A stretch of DNA of 64,000 nt from Heliopora coerulea (taxonomy: Eukaryota > Cnidaria > Anthozoa > Scleralcyonacea > Helioporidae), in assembly GCA_030142905.1 (NCBI GenBank), contig JASJOG010000348.1, positions 186,001 to 250,000 of the forward strand, read 5' to 3'. Positions 30,090 to 40,706 of the stretch are shown in pieces. The notes beneath the pieces were generated by a model that ran no database searches, was not told where the DNA came from, and worked only from the letters and a program-made list of their open reading frames with translations. Position numbers and translations under genes: made by a program. Position 1 is the first letter of the stretch, and each line of letters begins with the position of its first letter.

Positions 30090-30314
30090 ATGTCCAGCAG
30101 TGAATCAACTTCAGATAGTGAAACAAGTTATCAGTCTGATGACTCGGATATAAATTTTATTCCGGGGTATCTTGTTATCAAAGATGCGGGAATAGATAAC
30201 GATGGCAATATTCAACGTGACGACTCAGAGGATTCTTATGCTGGCGCTTATGCCGAAGAACCTTTAGCAGACGAAGCCTGGCTGGAAAATTACAACCGAG
30301 AAGAGCAGGAACAG
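30090..30314 (+). CDS. Kolobok-like acidic first exon, left arm
   Basis: Begins MSSSESTSDSETSYQSD and runs 75 codons to a good splice donor (CAG|GTAAAG). It is acidic and serine-rich, with a DSEDSYAGAYAEEPLADEAW motif. The upstream frame is open from 29916, but this ATG is the shared one in both arms. Function unknown; similar acidic N termini occur in transposon-derived cnidarian proteins as far as I recall, which I could not check. Confidence 0.6.
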
Positions 30315-30370
30315 GTAAAGGTATTAAATATAAATTCGCAGCAAGTTTACGCGGGGTAAATAAAAAGACA

Positions 30371-30640
30371 ATGACTAACCGTCCGTCTGCTCCTGGCACT
30401 TGGGACCTCGCTATGATTCTCCTGTGTTTTTTGAGTAGCTTTCGGCGCCGCATGGATAGTTGGATAGGCACAAATTCCGATTGTATCAGTCTTCGGTTTT
30501 TGATAGTTGGGTTTCGTTTGGTTGATTTCGTCAAAGCAAAAAGGGTTTTTGAACCTTCAAAGTCATCAACACTTTGCTCAAAACATTTCAAGTTCGAGGA
30601 TTTTGAGAGAAGATTTTTTATGTTGCCTGGCCAAACGTAA
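30371..30640 (+). pseudogene. THAP-finger fragment of the Kolobok-like transposase
   Basis: The open frame contains FEPSKSSTLCSKHFKFEDFE, matching the second half of a THAP domain (Cys-x2-His-Phe, then an acidic E-D-F). The first Cys-x-Cys half of the domain is not recognisable upstream, and the frame runs into the inverted arm. It is therefore a fragment and cannot form a complete DNA-binding domain. Confidence 0.65.
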
Positions 30641-30718
30641 CCCAACTATCAAAAACCGAAGACTGATACAATCGGAATTTGTGCCTATCCAACTATCCAT
30701 GCGGCGCCGAAAGCTACT

Positions 30719-31124
30719 TGGAAGTTCAGTGCCAGGTTTCAAGCGCGGAACACAGAATCGTACAGATTTTGAGGCTTTATTTAAAATGTTTTATTCGATC
30801 TAGGAGATAAATTACAATGATTAAAGACTTACTATATATCAATAAATCCGAGTATTATTCAAATTGCCTATGATAACTTAACATTACTTACTTCTTGCCG
30901 GGTTACCACGCTTTACAATTTCAATTCAGGTTAGCAAAACAGACAACTTAACAGACTTTCTCTCCAAACAACAGTAACTTCCTGACTCAATCAACTTCAG
31001 TTCATATTACTCCTAATAAACTAATAAACCTAATTAATTACGTAAATGTCAATCAAAACTAATCATGCATGCAAGGTTAATCGTAACATATAAAGTTCCC
31101 CTGTCAACATATATCAACAATCCA
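30719..31124 (-). repeat. BEL/Pao 3' LTR
   Basis: 406 bp, identical by eye to 36559-36964. Because the element is on the minus strand, this is the downstream LTR. It is preceded (minus strand) by the polypurine tract. Confidence 0.96.
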
Positions 31125-31155
31125 TCCTCCGCCCCCATAAAGGAAGTTCCTTTAT

Positions 31156-34100
31156 CTATTTCTTGTCTTCTGCGGGCTGGATCACTGCGATCTTCTGCAC
31201 AGGTCTCGAATATTCGCCAATCGCTGTCTTTACCTTGACGTTTCGTATCCGTTTGTCTTTCCCCGGAAACACCTTTATAACTCGTCCGACTTTCCATTTC
31301 CCTCGAATTGCCGAACTATCTTGTACGATAACGATATCGTCTACTTGCACGTTTCTCTTTTCGACGTTCCATTTTCTCCGTGGCACCAATAGAGGAAATA
31401 CGTCTCTAGTCCAACGTCTCCAAAACGAGTCCACAATCCTTTGCACAAACTCGACCCTCTTTCTTGGATTCTTCGTTTCCTCAAAGGGTCCTTGAGGGAC
31501 TTCCGGTGACGCTCTTCCTAACAGCATGTCATTCGGACAGAGGTATGCACCGTCATCTGGGTCGTTCGGTTTTCTTCCGATCGGCCTTTGGTTTACAAGG
31601 TTGGCCACTTCCAGTAGACATGTATACAGCTCGAATGGTGTCAATACATGCTCACCAATAGCTTTCTTCAGAGCTAGCTTGCAGCTCTTTACCAACGCTT
31701 CCGCGGTTCCATTCTGGTGGGGTGCTGCAGGTGTGATAAATCTCCACTGAATACCTTTGTCTGCGCAATACTCCTTTAAGATCTTCTTGTCTGTTCCTTG
31801 AATCGTCTTCTTGAGGTCTGTTAATGCTCCGACAAATTGAGTTCCATTGTCGCTGAAGATCATTGCTGGGTATCCACGAATAGCAAAGAATCTTCGAAGG
31901 GTCTGGATGAACCCCATTGCTGAACAATCGGTGGCAATTTCAAGATGCACGGCTCTTGTATTTAGGCATGTGAATATAACTCCATAATGCTTTGTCGTTT
32001 TGTTCCGTCCGATCTTGACATCCATCGGCCCGAAATAATCACATGATACGTAGTGGAATGGCGGGGTTTGTGGTTTAACTCGGAATTCGGGTAGGTCAGC
32101 CATCAGTTGATTCTCTGTCATTGGGTTCGCTCTTTTGCAAGTGACACAGCTTCTCTTTATGGTCTTTGCGAGATCATGCACCCTCAGTATCCAATATTGT
32201 CTTCTTATCTTTGCCGCCGTTGTTGCAACACCTGAATGTCCTGCTCGATGGACTTCTTCTGCAATCAATCGCGAGATTTGGTGATTATGCGGGAGTAGCG
32301 CAGGATGCTTCGTTTCATAAGAAACCAATGCATTATCTATACGTCCGCCAACTCGGATAATCCCTTCTTTGTCGGTGAACGGCGACAGGGCTCTAAACTC
32401 GTTTTTCCTTAGAAGATCTTTCAAACTTCTTTGAGCTTCCTTTATCCAAAGATTGTGACTGCTTTCAAGCTCGTTTGGCGTCAGCGATTCATCATTTACT
32501 AGACTTTCTTCATGGGGTTGGCGTATATTCTCAAGAAGATTCTTCAAAATTCTTTGAACCCACGCTGTAACTCGGACTAATCTTTTCCAACTGGAGAATT
32601 TTTGGCAGTCGATAATGTTACTCAAACCTGGGTTTTGAGATGTAACCACTCCAACAGCAGCTTTCACTTTCTTCTTGTATTCCCGTTCGACCTCAGTAGG
32701 ATCCGGTTGTGCTTTCTCTGTAGGCCACTCTTCCTCAGGCTGATGTAAGAATTCTGGACCATTCAACCAGCGTCCCGACAAATCGGCGACGGACAAACCC
32801 CGGGAAACGTCATCGGCAACGTTTTGCTCAGACATAATGTGCTTCCATTGTGCCGGTCTAACATTATTTCGAATTTCTCCAACTCGACTTGCGACGAACG
32901 GCTTCAGGCGTTTCGAGTTATTCCTGATCCAAGCCAGGGCGATAGCACTATCAGTAAACACGATACTTTCTTGCAGCTCCAGACGGATCTTGTTCTCAAT
33001 AGATTTGCATAACCTACTTGCCAGCACAGCTGCTTGTAGTTCCAGTCTCGGAATTGTTAACTTTTTCAACGGAGCAACGCGGGATTTGGCTGCAACAAAC
33101 TTTACTTTGATTTCTCCAGAGGCGTTCTTGCTTCTCAGATAGGCACATGTGCCAAATGCATATTGGGATGCGTCTGCAAATACACAAAGAATCGGCGGCT
33201 CAAGCACGTCACCTGGGCAGATGCATCTTTCAAAGGAAACTCCATTTAACTGCTTCATCTCTGTGAAATATGATGACCATTTTTTCTGAAGATTTCCAGG
33301 CAGCTTATCATCCCAGTCGAATCCTTCCTCCCAAAGTCGCTGCAGGTTGATCTTTGCCTTTACGAGAAATGGAGCGGTGAATCCAATCGGGTCATATATT
33401 CTGGCGATCTGACTGAGAATCTTGCGCTTTGTTAGCTCGGTTGAACTGGATTTCACGGCATCAATCTCGAACTTATACTTAAGGATGTCATCTTTGCAAT
33501 TCCACGACACACCAAGGACCTTCGCTTCAGTCTGACTCAGCGGCAATTTGGTCTCGTTAGTCTTCGTGTTCCGGTTCAACTCCTTGTTTGATCTCCAGCC
33601 TTTCACTCCGAATCCCCCATTCTCTAGGATCTGATCGATGTCATTTGTCAACTTCTTGGCTTCCTTTGTTGTACCGACTGAATCGAGGATATCGTCCATA
33701 TATGTGTTATCCTTAATGGTCTGGGCAGCTTTTTGACTTATCTGTCTCCCATCTTCTGCTGTTTTCTTAAGAGCAACTTGAGCCATAGCAGGTGCAGGCT
33801 TGTCGCCAAACGTTAGAACATTCATCACGTACGTGTCTGGTGGTCGATCAGCTTCCAAATTCCTCCAAAGGAATCTGTGGACATGCTTGTCTTTCGTAGG
33901 AATGAGTACTCGGTGATACATTTTCGATATATCAGCGGTGATGGCGACGTCGTTTTCTCTAAAGCGTAAAATAACACCAAAGAGATCATTCAGCAGATCT
34001 GGTCCCTTTCTCCAATAGTCATTCAGTCTGTGACCCTTGTAGCTTGACGACGAGTTGAACACGATGCGTACCGGTGTGCTTGTACTTTCCGGTCTGAACA

Positions 34101-36501
34101 CCGCATGATGTGGGATGTAATGTACCGGACCTTTGTAATCTTCCATTTCGCTCTCAGTCAGTTTCCGTGTAAATTTCATTTCTTCCATTTCTTTCATCTT
34201 ATCATTGTACGCAGCTGCTTTCTGTGGATTTCTTAACAGTTTACGCTCGGTTGACTCTAGCAACTTCTTCACTTGTTCTTTGTTGTCAGGTAGATCTTCG
34301 GGGTTTCTTTTCCAGGGATATGGAATCATCCATTGCTTACCGACCTTTACAGCAGATTCTTCAATCAGCTTCATCTCTTCCCGATTGATTTGATGAAGCT
34401 TGTTTTCCTCGCAGACACACGGATCGACCTGGACTCCCATTGATTCTGTTGTCCAAAAATCAGTGAGGTCAACTGGGGTACTGAACCTGACGTGAAACAC
34501 GGATGCTGTCCTAGCACTTACATCACCTTGAGCGGAACCAAATATCACCCATCCCAACGGAGACTTCCTGGCCACAAGATGGTTAGCATGCTTTGTTAAG
34601 CCAGTATGCATGTATGCATGGTCGATTCCGACGAGAACATCCACTTGTCCCCTGCCACGTCTGATTTTCTCTCTTGGCAAGTCGAACTGTTGTGCGAGCT
34701 CATTCAGCCTAACACCTTTGACTTCTTCGCTTATACAGGGTATTCCAACCGCTTTAATCGTGTGCTTCTTGGTTTCATCCATTCCTGCCACCTTTACCAC
34801 ATACATCTTCGTCTGTACTACCTCTTCGTCTCCACCGACTTTCACGATATTCACGGTGATATCTTTACCAGATAAACGGAGACTGTCCGCGGTATCATTT
34901 CTAATTAAGCTGATCTGCGCTCCCGAATCAAACAAAATATTTCCAAGTTTATATACACCGTGGGAACCACAGATGTTTGCAGCGATTACGGGTAACATTG
35001 CATATTTCTGATCACCTACGACAGCAACGCCAACATTTGCGGTGTTGGACTTATGCAACAACGGATGATGCGTTGAATTACACTGACAGCCGCCTTCAAC
35101 TTTCGTGCACTGCTTCTTTCGGCTGCAGTTTGCCTGTCGGTGCTCTCTGCCAGCTTTCTTTAAGCAGCTAAAACAAGCGTGAATTTTCTTAACTGCGTTC
35201 ATCCTCTCATCTACACTCATTGCTGCTAGCTTTTCACATTGATCAGGCCAGTGACTTGAATTACTGCATACCCAGCATTTATGGCGATTTTCCCCAAATT
35301 CCTTTACTTCCCCATGGACCGAGTTAATCACTCTACGATTTGTTGCACTACTTCTAACAGGAGCTGTTGCACGCATTCTAGACTTCATCTCAACTGTCAT
35401 CCACTCTATCAGATTGATCAAGGTAGCTGGTTTCCGTTCACGTTCAAGGTCTCGTGACCATACTTTGCGGTCATTAGGACACATTTTCTGCTCAATAATG
35501 GCTAGCATGTGGCTGTTGTCCATGTCACTGGGGATTCCCACTTCCTTTAACGTGTTATAACACCGTCTGATTAAATGAACAAGATCGCAGAATCGGGCAT
35601 CTTCCCCATCCGATAACGCTTTGAACCGCACGATATCCTGTGTAATCGTGTCCGCAACAAACCGAGGATCCCCGTAAATTGAGTCCAAGTATTCCCATGC
35701 CCCATCATAATCTGACCCAATTCCTTTTATTAATTCCAGCGGCTTATCTTTCAAACAAGTGCGCAGCAGTGTGATAGCATCTCTCTTCGCATATCTAGAT
35801 TCAATAGCATGCTTGAAATCAGATCGGAAAATGGCATATTCTCGAACATCCCCTGAAAACTTGGGCAATTTCGGCTTTTCCATTTGAAAGTCACAGGGCG
35901 AGAATTTAGGAGCGGGTGTTTCGTTTTTTACCTCCAACTGAGCGGCGTTTTGACTTAAAACTTGTTTCGTAATGTTTTCAATCGGATTTGGTTGTTCGCT
36001 GACAGTTATTTCCTCATTAACGGCAGTATCATTTGCCTCAGAGCTTGCGATCACATCGTTGCCAGGCGAATTGACAGTTATCTCGTTTATATCATCCTCT
36101 ACCGGGCTCATATTACTTCGACTGTCTACGTTTTGCATTCCTATCATTCCCGAAGAGGTTTGCGCGCTATCTCCAACAGCATTTTCCGTATTTTTCAACG
36201 ACAATCGTTCTAAGTAACGTTTCGCATCAATATCAAGCTTTAGAAATTCATTTTGACAGTCATCTAGCCACGATTCTTCAGTTAAAAACTCCTCTTCATC
36301 TTCAATCAAATTCGTGTATGTTTCATGCTTTGAGACCACATTATCAAATGCATACTTTACTTTGACGAGCGCCTCGCTTACCTCACTCGCTGGTCTTTCG
36401 TTCTCTTCCAGCACAGCCAAGACTTTCCCCAGTCGCGTCAGTGAGGCCTTTGCGCATCGACGCTGAATCTTTGCGCTCTTCAGCGCGTCTTCGTTGCTCA
36501 T
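31156..36501 (-). CDS. BEL/Pao gag-pol polyprotein
   Basis: Single intact frame of 1,781 codons from the ATG at 36501 (MSNEDALKS). The frame is open 27 codons further upstream to an ATG inside the LTR, which I consider less likely. In order: a gag region with the KFSGDVREYAIF block near residue 220; Cys-rich knuckle-like motifs (CWVCSNSSHWPDQC) near 410; aspartic protease with DSGAQISLI near 525; reverse transcriptase with YMDDI near 930; RNase H with FADAS near 1110; integrase zinc-binding HHCC ending CVTCKR near 1450; the integrase core with SCDYFGPM, FSDNGTQF and an E in GTAEALV; and a C-terminal chromatin/DNA-binding-like domain (WKVGRVIKVFPG). All catalytic residues I looked for are present, so it may be autonomous. 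Confidence 0.96.
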   Translation of the reverse strand: MSNEDALKSAKIQRRCAKASLTRLGKVLAVLEENERPASEVSEALVKVKYAFDNVVSKHETYTNLIEDEEEFLTEESWLDDCQNEFLKLDIDAKRYLERLSLKNTENAVGDSAQTSSGMIGMQNVDSRSNMSPVEDDINEITVNSPGNDVIASSEANDTAVNEEITVSEQPNPIENITKQVLSQNAAQLEVKNETPAPKFSPCDFQMEKPKLPKFSGDVREYAIFRSDFKHAIESRYAKRDAITLLRTCLKDKPLELIKGIGSDYDGAWEYLDSIYGDPRFVADTITQDIVRFKALSDGEDARFCDLVHLIRRCYNTLKEVGIPSDMDNSHMLAIIEQKMCPNDRKVWSRDLERERKPATLINLIEWMTVEMKSRMRATAPVRSSATNRRVINSVHGEVKEFGENRHKCWVCSNSSHWPDQCEKLAAMSVDERMNAVKKIHACFSCLKKAGREHRQANCSRKKQCTKVEGGCQCNSTHHPLLHKSNTANVGVAVVGDQKYAMLPVIAANICGSHGVYKLGNILFDSGAQISLIRNDTADSLRLSGKDITVNIVKVGGDEEVVQTKMYVVKVAGMDETKKHTIKAVGIPCISEEVKGVRLNELAQQFDLPREKIRRGRGQVDVLVGIDHAYMHTGLTKHANHLVARKSPLGWVIFGSAQGDVSARTASVFHVRFSTPVDLTDFWTTESMGVQVDPCVCEENKLHQINREEMKLIEESAVKVGKQWMIPYPWKRNPEDLPDNKEQVKKLLESTERKLLRNPQKAAAYNDKMKEMEEMKFTRKLTESEMEDYKGPVHYIPHHAVFRPESTSTPVRIVFNSSSSYKGHRLNDYWRKGPDLLNDLFGVILRFRENDVAITADISKMYHRVLIPTKDKHVHRFLWRNLEADRPPDTYVMNVLTFGDKPAPAMAQVALKKTAEDGRQISQKAAQTIKDNTYMDDILDSVGTTKEAKKLTNDIDQILENGGFGVKGWRSNKELNRNTKTNETKLPLSQTEAKVLGVSWNCKDDILKYKFEIDAVKSSSTELTKRKILSQIARIYDPIGFTAPFLVKAKINLQRLWEEGFDWDDKLPGNLQKKWSSYFTEMKQLNGVSFERCICPGDVLEPPILCVFADASQYAFGTCAYLRSKNASGEIKVKFVAAKSRVAPLKKLTIPRLELQAAVLASRLCKSIENKIRLELQESIVFTDSAIALAWIRNNSKRLKPFVASRVGEIRNNVRPAQWKHIMSEQNVADDVSRGLSVADLSGRWLNGPEFLHQPEEEWPTEKAQPDPTEVEREYKKKVKAAVGVVTSQNPGLSNIIDCQKFSSWKRLVRVTAWVQRILKNLLENIRQPHEESLVNDESLTPNELESSHNLWIKEAQRSLKDLLRKNEFRALSPFTDKEGIIRVGGRIDNALVSYETKHPALLPHNHQISRLIAEEVHRAGHSGVATTAAKIRRQYWILRVHDLAKTIKRSCVTCKRANPMTENQLMADLPEFRVKPQTPPFHYVSCDYFGPMDVKIGRNKTTKHYGVIFTCLNTRAVHLEIATDCSAMGFIQTLRRFFAIRGYPAMIFSDNGTQFVGALTDLKKTIQGTDKKILKEYCADKGIQWRFITPAAPHQNGTAEALVKSCKLALKKAIGEHVLTPFELYTCLLEVANLVNQRPIGRKPNDPDDGAYLCPNDMLLGRASPEVPQGPFEETKNPRKRVEFVQRIVDSFWRRWTRDVFPLLVPRRKWNVEKRNVQVDDIVIVQDSSAIRGKWKVGRVIKVFPGKDKRIRNVKVKTAIGEYSRPVQKIAVIQPAEDKK

Positions 36502-36558
36502 AGCCAGATAATCAACGGGGCTTCCACGCGTAGATTTGACAAAAGAAATCGAATGTTG

Positions 36559-36964
36559 TGGAAGTTCAGTGCCAGGTTTCAAGCGCGGAACACAGAATCG
36601 TACAGATTTTGAGGCTTTATTTAAAATGTTTTATTCGATCTAGGAGATAAATTACAATGATTAAAGACTTACTATATATCAATAAATCCGAGTATTATTC
36701 AAATTGCCTATGATAACTTAACATTACTTACTTCTTGCCGGGTTACCACGCTTTACAATTTCAATTCAGGTTAGCAAAACAGACAACTTAACAGACTTTC
36801 TCTCCAAACAACAGTAACTTCCTGACTCAATCAACTTCAGTTCATATTACTCCTAATAAACTAATAAACCTAATTAATTACGTAAATGTCAATCAAAACT
36901 AATCATGCATGCAAGGTTAATCGTAACATATAAAGTTCCCCTGTCAACATATATCAACAATCCA
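36559..36964 (-). repeat. BEL/Pao 5' LTR
   Basis: 406 bp, the upstream LTR and hence the promoter of the element. The gag-pol frame is open back into it, but translation probably begins just inside the element. Confidence 0.96.
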
Positions 36965-37088
36965 CTACTCAAAAAACACAGGAGAATCATAGCGAGGTCC
37001 CAAGTGCCAGGAGCAGACGGACGGTTAGTCATTGTCTTTTTATTTACCCCGCGTAAACTTGCTGCGAATTTATATTTAATACCTTTAC

Positions 37089-37313
37089 CCGTTCCTGCTC
37101 TTCTCGGTTGTAATTTTCCAGCCAGGCTTCGTCTGTTAAAGGTTCTTCGGCATAAGCGCCAGCATAAGAATCCTCTGAGTCGTCACGTTGAATATTGCCA
37201 TCGTTATCTATTCCCGCATCTTTGATAACAAGATACCCCGGAATAAAATTTATATCCGAGTCATCAGACTGATAACTTGTTTCACAATCTGAAGTTGATT
37301 CACTGCTGGACAT
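37089..37313 (-). CDS. Kolobok-like acidic first exon, right arm (inverted copy)
   Basis: Mirror copy of the exon at 30090-30314, nearly identical: among the few changes are a Cys for Ser near the start and Thr for Ala in EPLTDEAW. It ends at a donor GG|GTAAAG. Transcription from both arms would converge on the central loop. Confidence 0.6.
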
Positions 37314-37621
37314 GATTGCCGAACAATATCCTAACTTTATAGTGATCGAATCGAACCACAAACACAGCAAAATTGCAGCACGTAAAGTAAACAACAAATT
37401 AGATCGAAGAACAAAGCTAAATGCCGAGTACCTTGAGTGACGTCAGAACGAAAGCTAGACCCATACTCCTGGTTTCCACGGCATTGGGCCATGAAAAGCT
37501 TGATTCAACAAGCCATAAAAAACTCGACAATTTATCCAAATATAATTTTTTTTTCACTAAAACACTCTAAACAAACGGTACATTTGATAGAATGAAAAAA
37601 CAAAATTATGTTAGAGGCACT

Positions 37622-39604
37622 TTAAGTGGTGCTTGCAAGTGATGTCAAAGGGATCTTGTTGAAGGGCAACTGCAAAGTTGCGACGCTCAGATAATTAATC
37701 TAAATAGCTTTTCCTCTTTGTGAAGAGACAGGAACACAAAGTACTACCCAAGTAATGAACCCTTGGAATAAATAGAAATAGACTTCTATCTATTTCGAGG
37801 GACTGTGTGAGCCACAGAGCCCTTCTATCGATTCTCCAATGAGAATACTTGTTTCGATGAAGGAATTTAAACCTATCGTAGTTTCCCCTAAGAATTCGCC
37901 TTCTTGCTGAAGTTCTTTACGACCTGTTAACCCAAAGACAAAGTTAACTTAAAGTTCATAGTTCCACATTATAAGCCCATTGCTTACTGTAAAGTGTTTT
38001 CCGTTAATTTTTGCTCTTTACCCCATTTTGTTTTTGAACTGATTAAGTGGTTATTCAGGACTTTGAAAGTTCAAGGAGAATGCGGGGACGATGAAAATTA
38101 AAACTCACTTTAAGTGGAGTCCACCGTCAAAACCGTTAAACTTTTTTGTCTTGACGCTTTGAGTTCGCATCGTCCACAAGAGAGTTCTGTATAAAATCGT
38201 TTCAAACAAGTAATATTTCTATCTGCCTCAAGTTCCTTGATGGCGGTGTGCTGACACATTTTAATGATTGGATTTAATTTGTAATTAATTATAAAAACAC
38301 TCGATTAGGATTGGCTGAGTTGTTACAGGGATTCTTTAATTGCAAAGAAAGTATGTGAACTTGTTTCTACCCTGATAAAAAAGTATTCAGCTATTTTCAT
38401 TTAATCATCGTATTTACGGTTTAAAATTGGTTGACAAACTTTAAGAACTAGGGTAAGTAGAATGTTTGTGTTTCAGTTAGATGGTTTAGCTGAGCGGTCA
38501 CGCCATAGCAATTAAATTCACTCTTCAAGAACTGGAAGATCGATATCGGTATAATGCCTGACCCAATAGTTTTATGGTGGAATACTGCAATTCCTAAAGA
38601 CGGGTAGTAAATATTATGATGATGAAAGCTAAAAGTTAATGTTGGTGAACCACTGTGCAGAAGTTGGGAGTCTAACAGATAACTGATTCTTGTTCTGGGG
38701 GATTCGTGAACAAGCAGGAAGCTGAAGCAGGCTAGAACGAAAGCGTCAATGAATAAATTTTCAGCTTAAGTTTTGAAATTTGCATGAAATCGCCAGTCAG
38801 TAAAGTTGTCTTTAATCGTGGTGTTCTTTTTCGTTCTCTTAAACGCTTTTTTTTTCTCGTTCTTTTGAAGGCTTCTTTTTCGATCAATTAAACGCTTCTC
38901 TCTCGTTCTCCTAAAGCGATTCTAGTCAATTGGTTAACTTTGCCCGTTAAAGACAACCGTCACAGGTAACTAATTCTTACGTTCTTAGCATTCATTTCGT
39001 GGTGAATACGGAGTTGCTGATTTTGCTATCATGGTATAGAAAAATTATTTTATTCTCTTTGTTTTCGATGAGAAGTTCTACGTCAGTATTCATTTTAACT
39101 GTAAACCTTCATATGGACCGAACACTCAATTCATTTGTATTAAGTTAACCTGATTTGCATTGATTTAAGTCGAAGTGAACTTCGACCTGAATAAGAAACC
39201 TAAAGCCGTGGCACAAGAGAGTTGGTAATACGTAAACAATCGTTGACCAGCGTTGGTGAATCTAACTGAATGAAAAAATAGAGACGAACTGCAACTACCC
39301 GACGATGTCGTGCTGAGGGGAACAGAATCAGAGGAAGCCGTCTTGACTGTCAGTTTTAATAACTGACTGTCCTTATTCCAAATACAAATAACAGATTACA
39401 TGGAGTGCCACGTAGAAAAAGAACAGATGAGATATTCCGAAACCGGAATGAACTTGACGGTGATCATTTGGGTTCTAATGTGCTGCAATTCACATTCATG
39501 AACTAGTCGTTTATCAATAGAAATACCCTCTCCTGTCTTTTTAAAGCTCCAGGGGAACTACACACTCTCCCCGAACATTTATAATTAGAATTTCTTTGTG
39601 AAGA
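37622..39604. repeat. 2.56-kb repeat, unit F, part after the transposon nest
   Basis: Resumes at ttaagtggtgcttgcaag and runs to the end of the array at gacgtagtagatatcg. It is closer to unit B than to units C-E: for example, both share the long cagataactgattcttgttctg version and the deletion after aactcact. Confidence 0.9.
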
Positions 39605-40411
39605 CGTAGTAGATATCGTTGAATAAAGGTCAATAGCACTTGAATGTGTAGATGTCTATTCCGCTATTTTGAAATCGCCGTTCGGCCAGTATGCTGTTCC
39701 AGCTACTTGGCCACCTGAAGGACAATAACCAGAATTCTATTCTGTCTACTCCTAAACCGGATTAGGTCCCAAACCTACGCAATGACCTCTATTCTGCGCA
39801 TGCTTATTTTGTAATGATGTGAAAAGAATGGGTTTTTAGGCTCGTTTCAAAACTCGAAATTTTCGTGAGCCAAACTACCGAACCAAATGTTAGGAAGATA
39901 AATCTTTTGGTGTGGTTCATTAGTGTTTGGTATTTGGTTCATGAAAAACCCGACGTTCGAAACAAGCCTACAAAATGCTCGCCTCAGGTTCATGGTTTCT
40001 TGGCAAACATTGCAAATATACCTTTTGCTGTTCGTTACCAGAAAATGTACTATCATTAACGCCAACCTCAAACTCATTAATACAAAAACACATTCATTTT
40101 ATTCAATCGGCATTCATTGGCGTAGATACGCAACCATTTGCATCAAATGGCATTCTATAGCGCCAACAGACGACCATTAACACCATTCTAGTATACATTA
40201 AGGAAAAAATTTCAATTAGGAAAGAGAAGTATTTTACGTAATTGAAATTTTGTTATTCCTAATGTATAGCAGAATGGTGTTAATGGTCGTCTGTTAGCGC
40301 TATAGAATGCCCTTTAATGCAAATGGTTGAGTATCTACGCTAGTGAATTTCGAATGAATTGCGTTAATGAGTTTGAGGTAGGTGTTAATGATAGTATATT
40401 TTCTGATAATG
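39605..40411. repeat. Shared right flank of the 2.56-kb array, copy 2, with foldback
   Basis: Homologous to 5546-6372, including the foldback (about 40029-40411). Short frames such as 39865-40059 parallel those of copy 1 but differ at many positions, so they are not under obvious coding constraint. Confidence 0.88.
40029..40411. mobile_element. Foldback element (~380 bp palindrome), copy 2
   Basis: Arms from cgttaccagaaaatgtact to gatagtatattttctgat, with the paired blocks seen in copy 1 and centred near 40225. Homology to copy 1 ends at its outer edge. Confidence 0.78.
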
Positions 40412-40577
40412 AACAGCGAGAGGTATAATTTACGAAATTTTCTTTTGTTCATCTTTTGAAATTAGCAGAAATTCTTGTGTCATACGATGAAAAACAGTTT
40501 TTCGAAATTTAGTTCCATATTTTTTGCCAATTTCAAATAGTTTTCTCTTCCATTTTATTTATTCCTTTGTCTGCAAC

Positions 40578-40706
40578 ATGAATGAATCGAGGAACGGCCG
40601 TTTTGAGATTCTTGAAAATGCCGTAAAGTCGCCTCGAATTGGGAAATTCACCTGGACCAGTCAAAGCACGAGAAACTTTGTAACTACTTCTGATAGAGCT
40701 GAAAGG
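40578..40706 (+). CDS. Small gene, coding exon 1
   Basis: 43 codons from ATG to donor AGG|GTAAAC, containing IGKFTWTSQSTRNF. No upstream in-frame ATG is needed. The weakest part is the donor. Confidence 0.5.

Larger units (their letters stand above)
30719..36964 (-). mobile_element. Full-length BEL/Pao LTR retrotransposon
   Basis: Two 406-bp LTRs (30719-31124 and 36559-36964), starting TG and ending CA, read identical line by line. They are flanked by a perfect 5-bp duplication CTACT (30714-30718 and 36965-36969). A purine tract (minus strand GGGGGCGGAGGA) sits directly inside the 3' LTR at 31125-31136. One uninterrupted gag-pol frame fills the interior on the minus strand. I could not identify the primer-binding site. 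Identical LTRs and an intact frame indicate a very recent insertion. Confidence 0.97.
29749..37621. mobile_element. Two-headed Kolobok-like palindromic transposon (interrupted by BEL/Pao)
   Basis: Both ends read AGTGCCTCTAACA inward, flanked by TTAT (745-748 of 29 kb, probably a mutated TTAA) and TTAA (37622-37625). Without the BEL/Pao insert it is about 1.62 kb, mostly two inverted arms (29749-30521 against 37621-36970 plus 30718-30631) around a 109-base loop. The arms agree closely in their coding half but diverge in the outer ~300 bases, so they look like the 5' ends of two related elements joined head to head. The loop region encodes the C-terminal half of a THAP-type finger (STLCSKHFKFEDF). 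A TTAA target plus a THAP domain is characteristic of the Kolobok superfamily. piggyBac is the alternative, but it lacks THAP. Confidence 0.75.

Noticed and set aside
29879..30091. Minus-strand frame opposite the Kolobok-like 5' region
   Set aside because: It is a shadow of the plus-strand open region, without splice sites or recognisable motifs.
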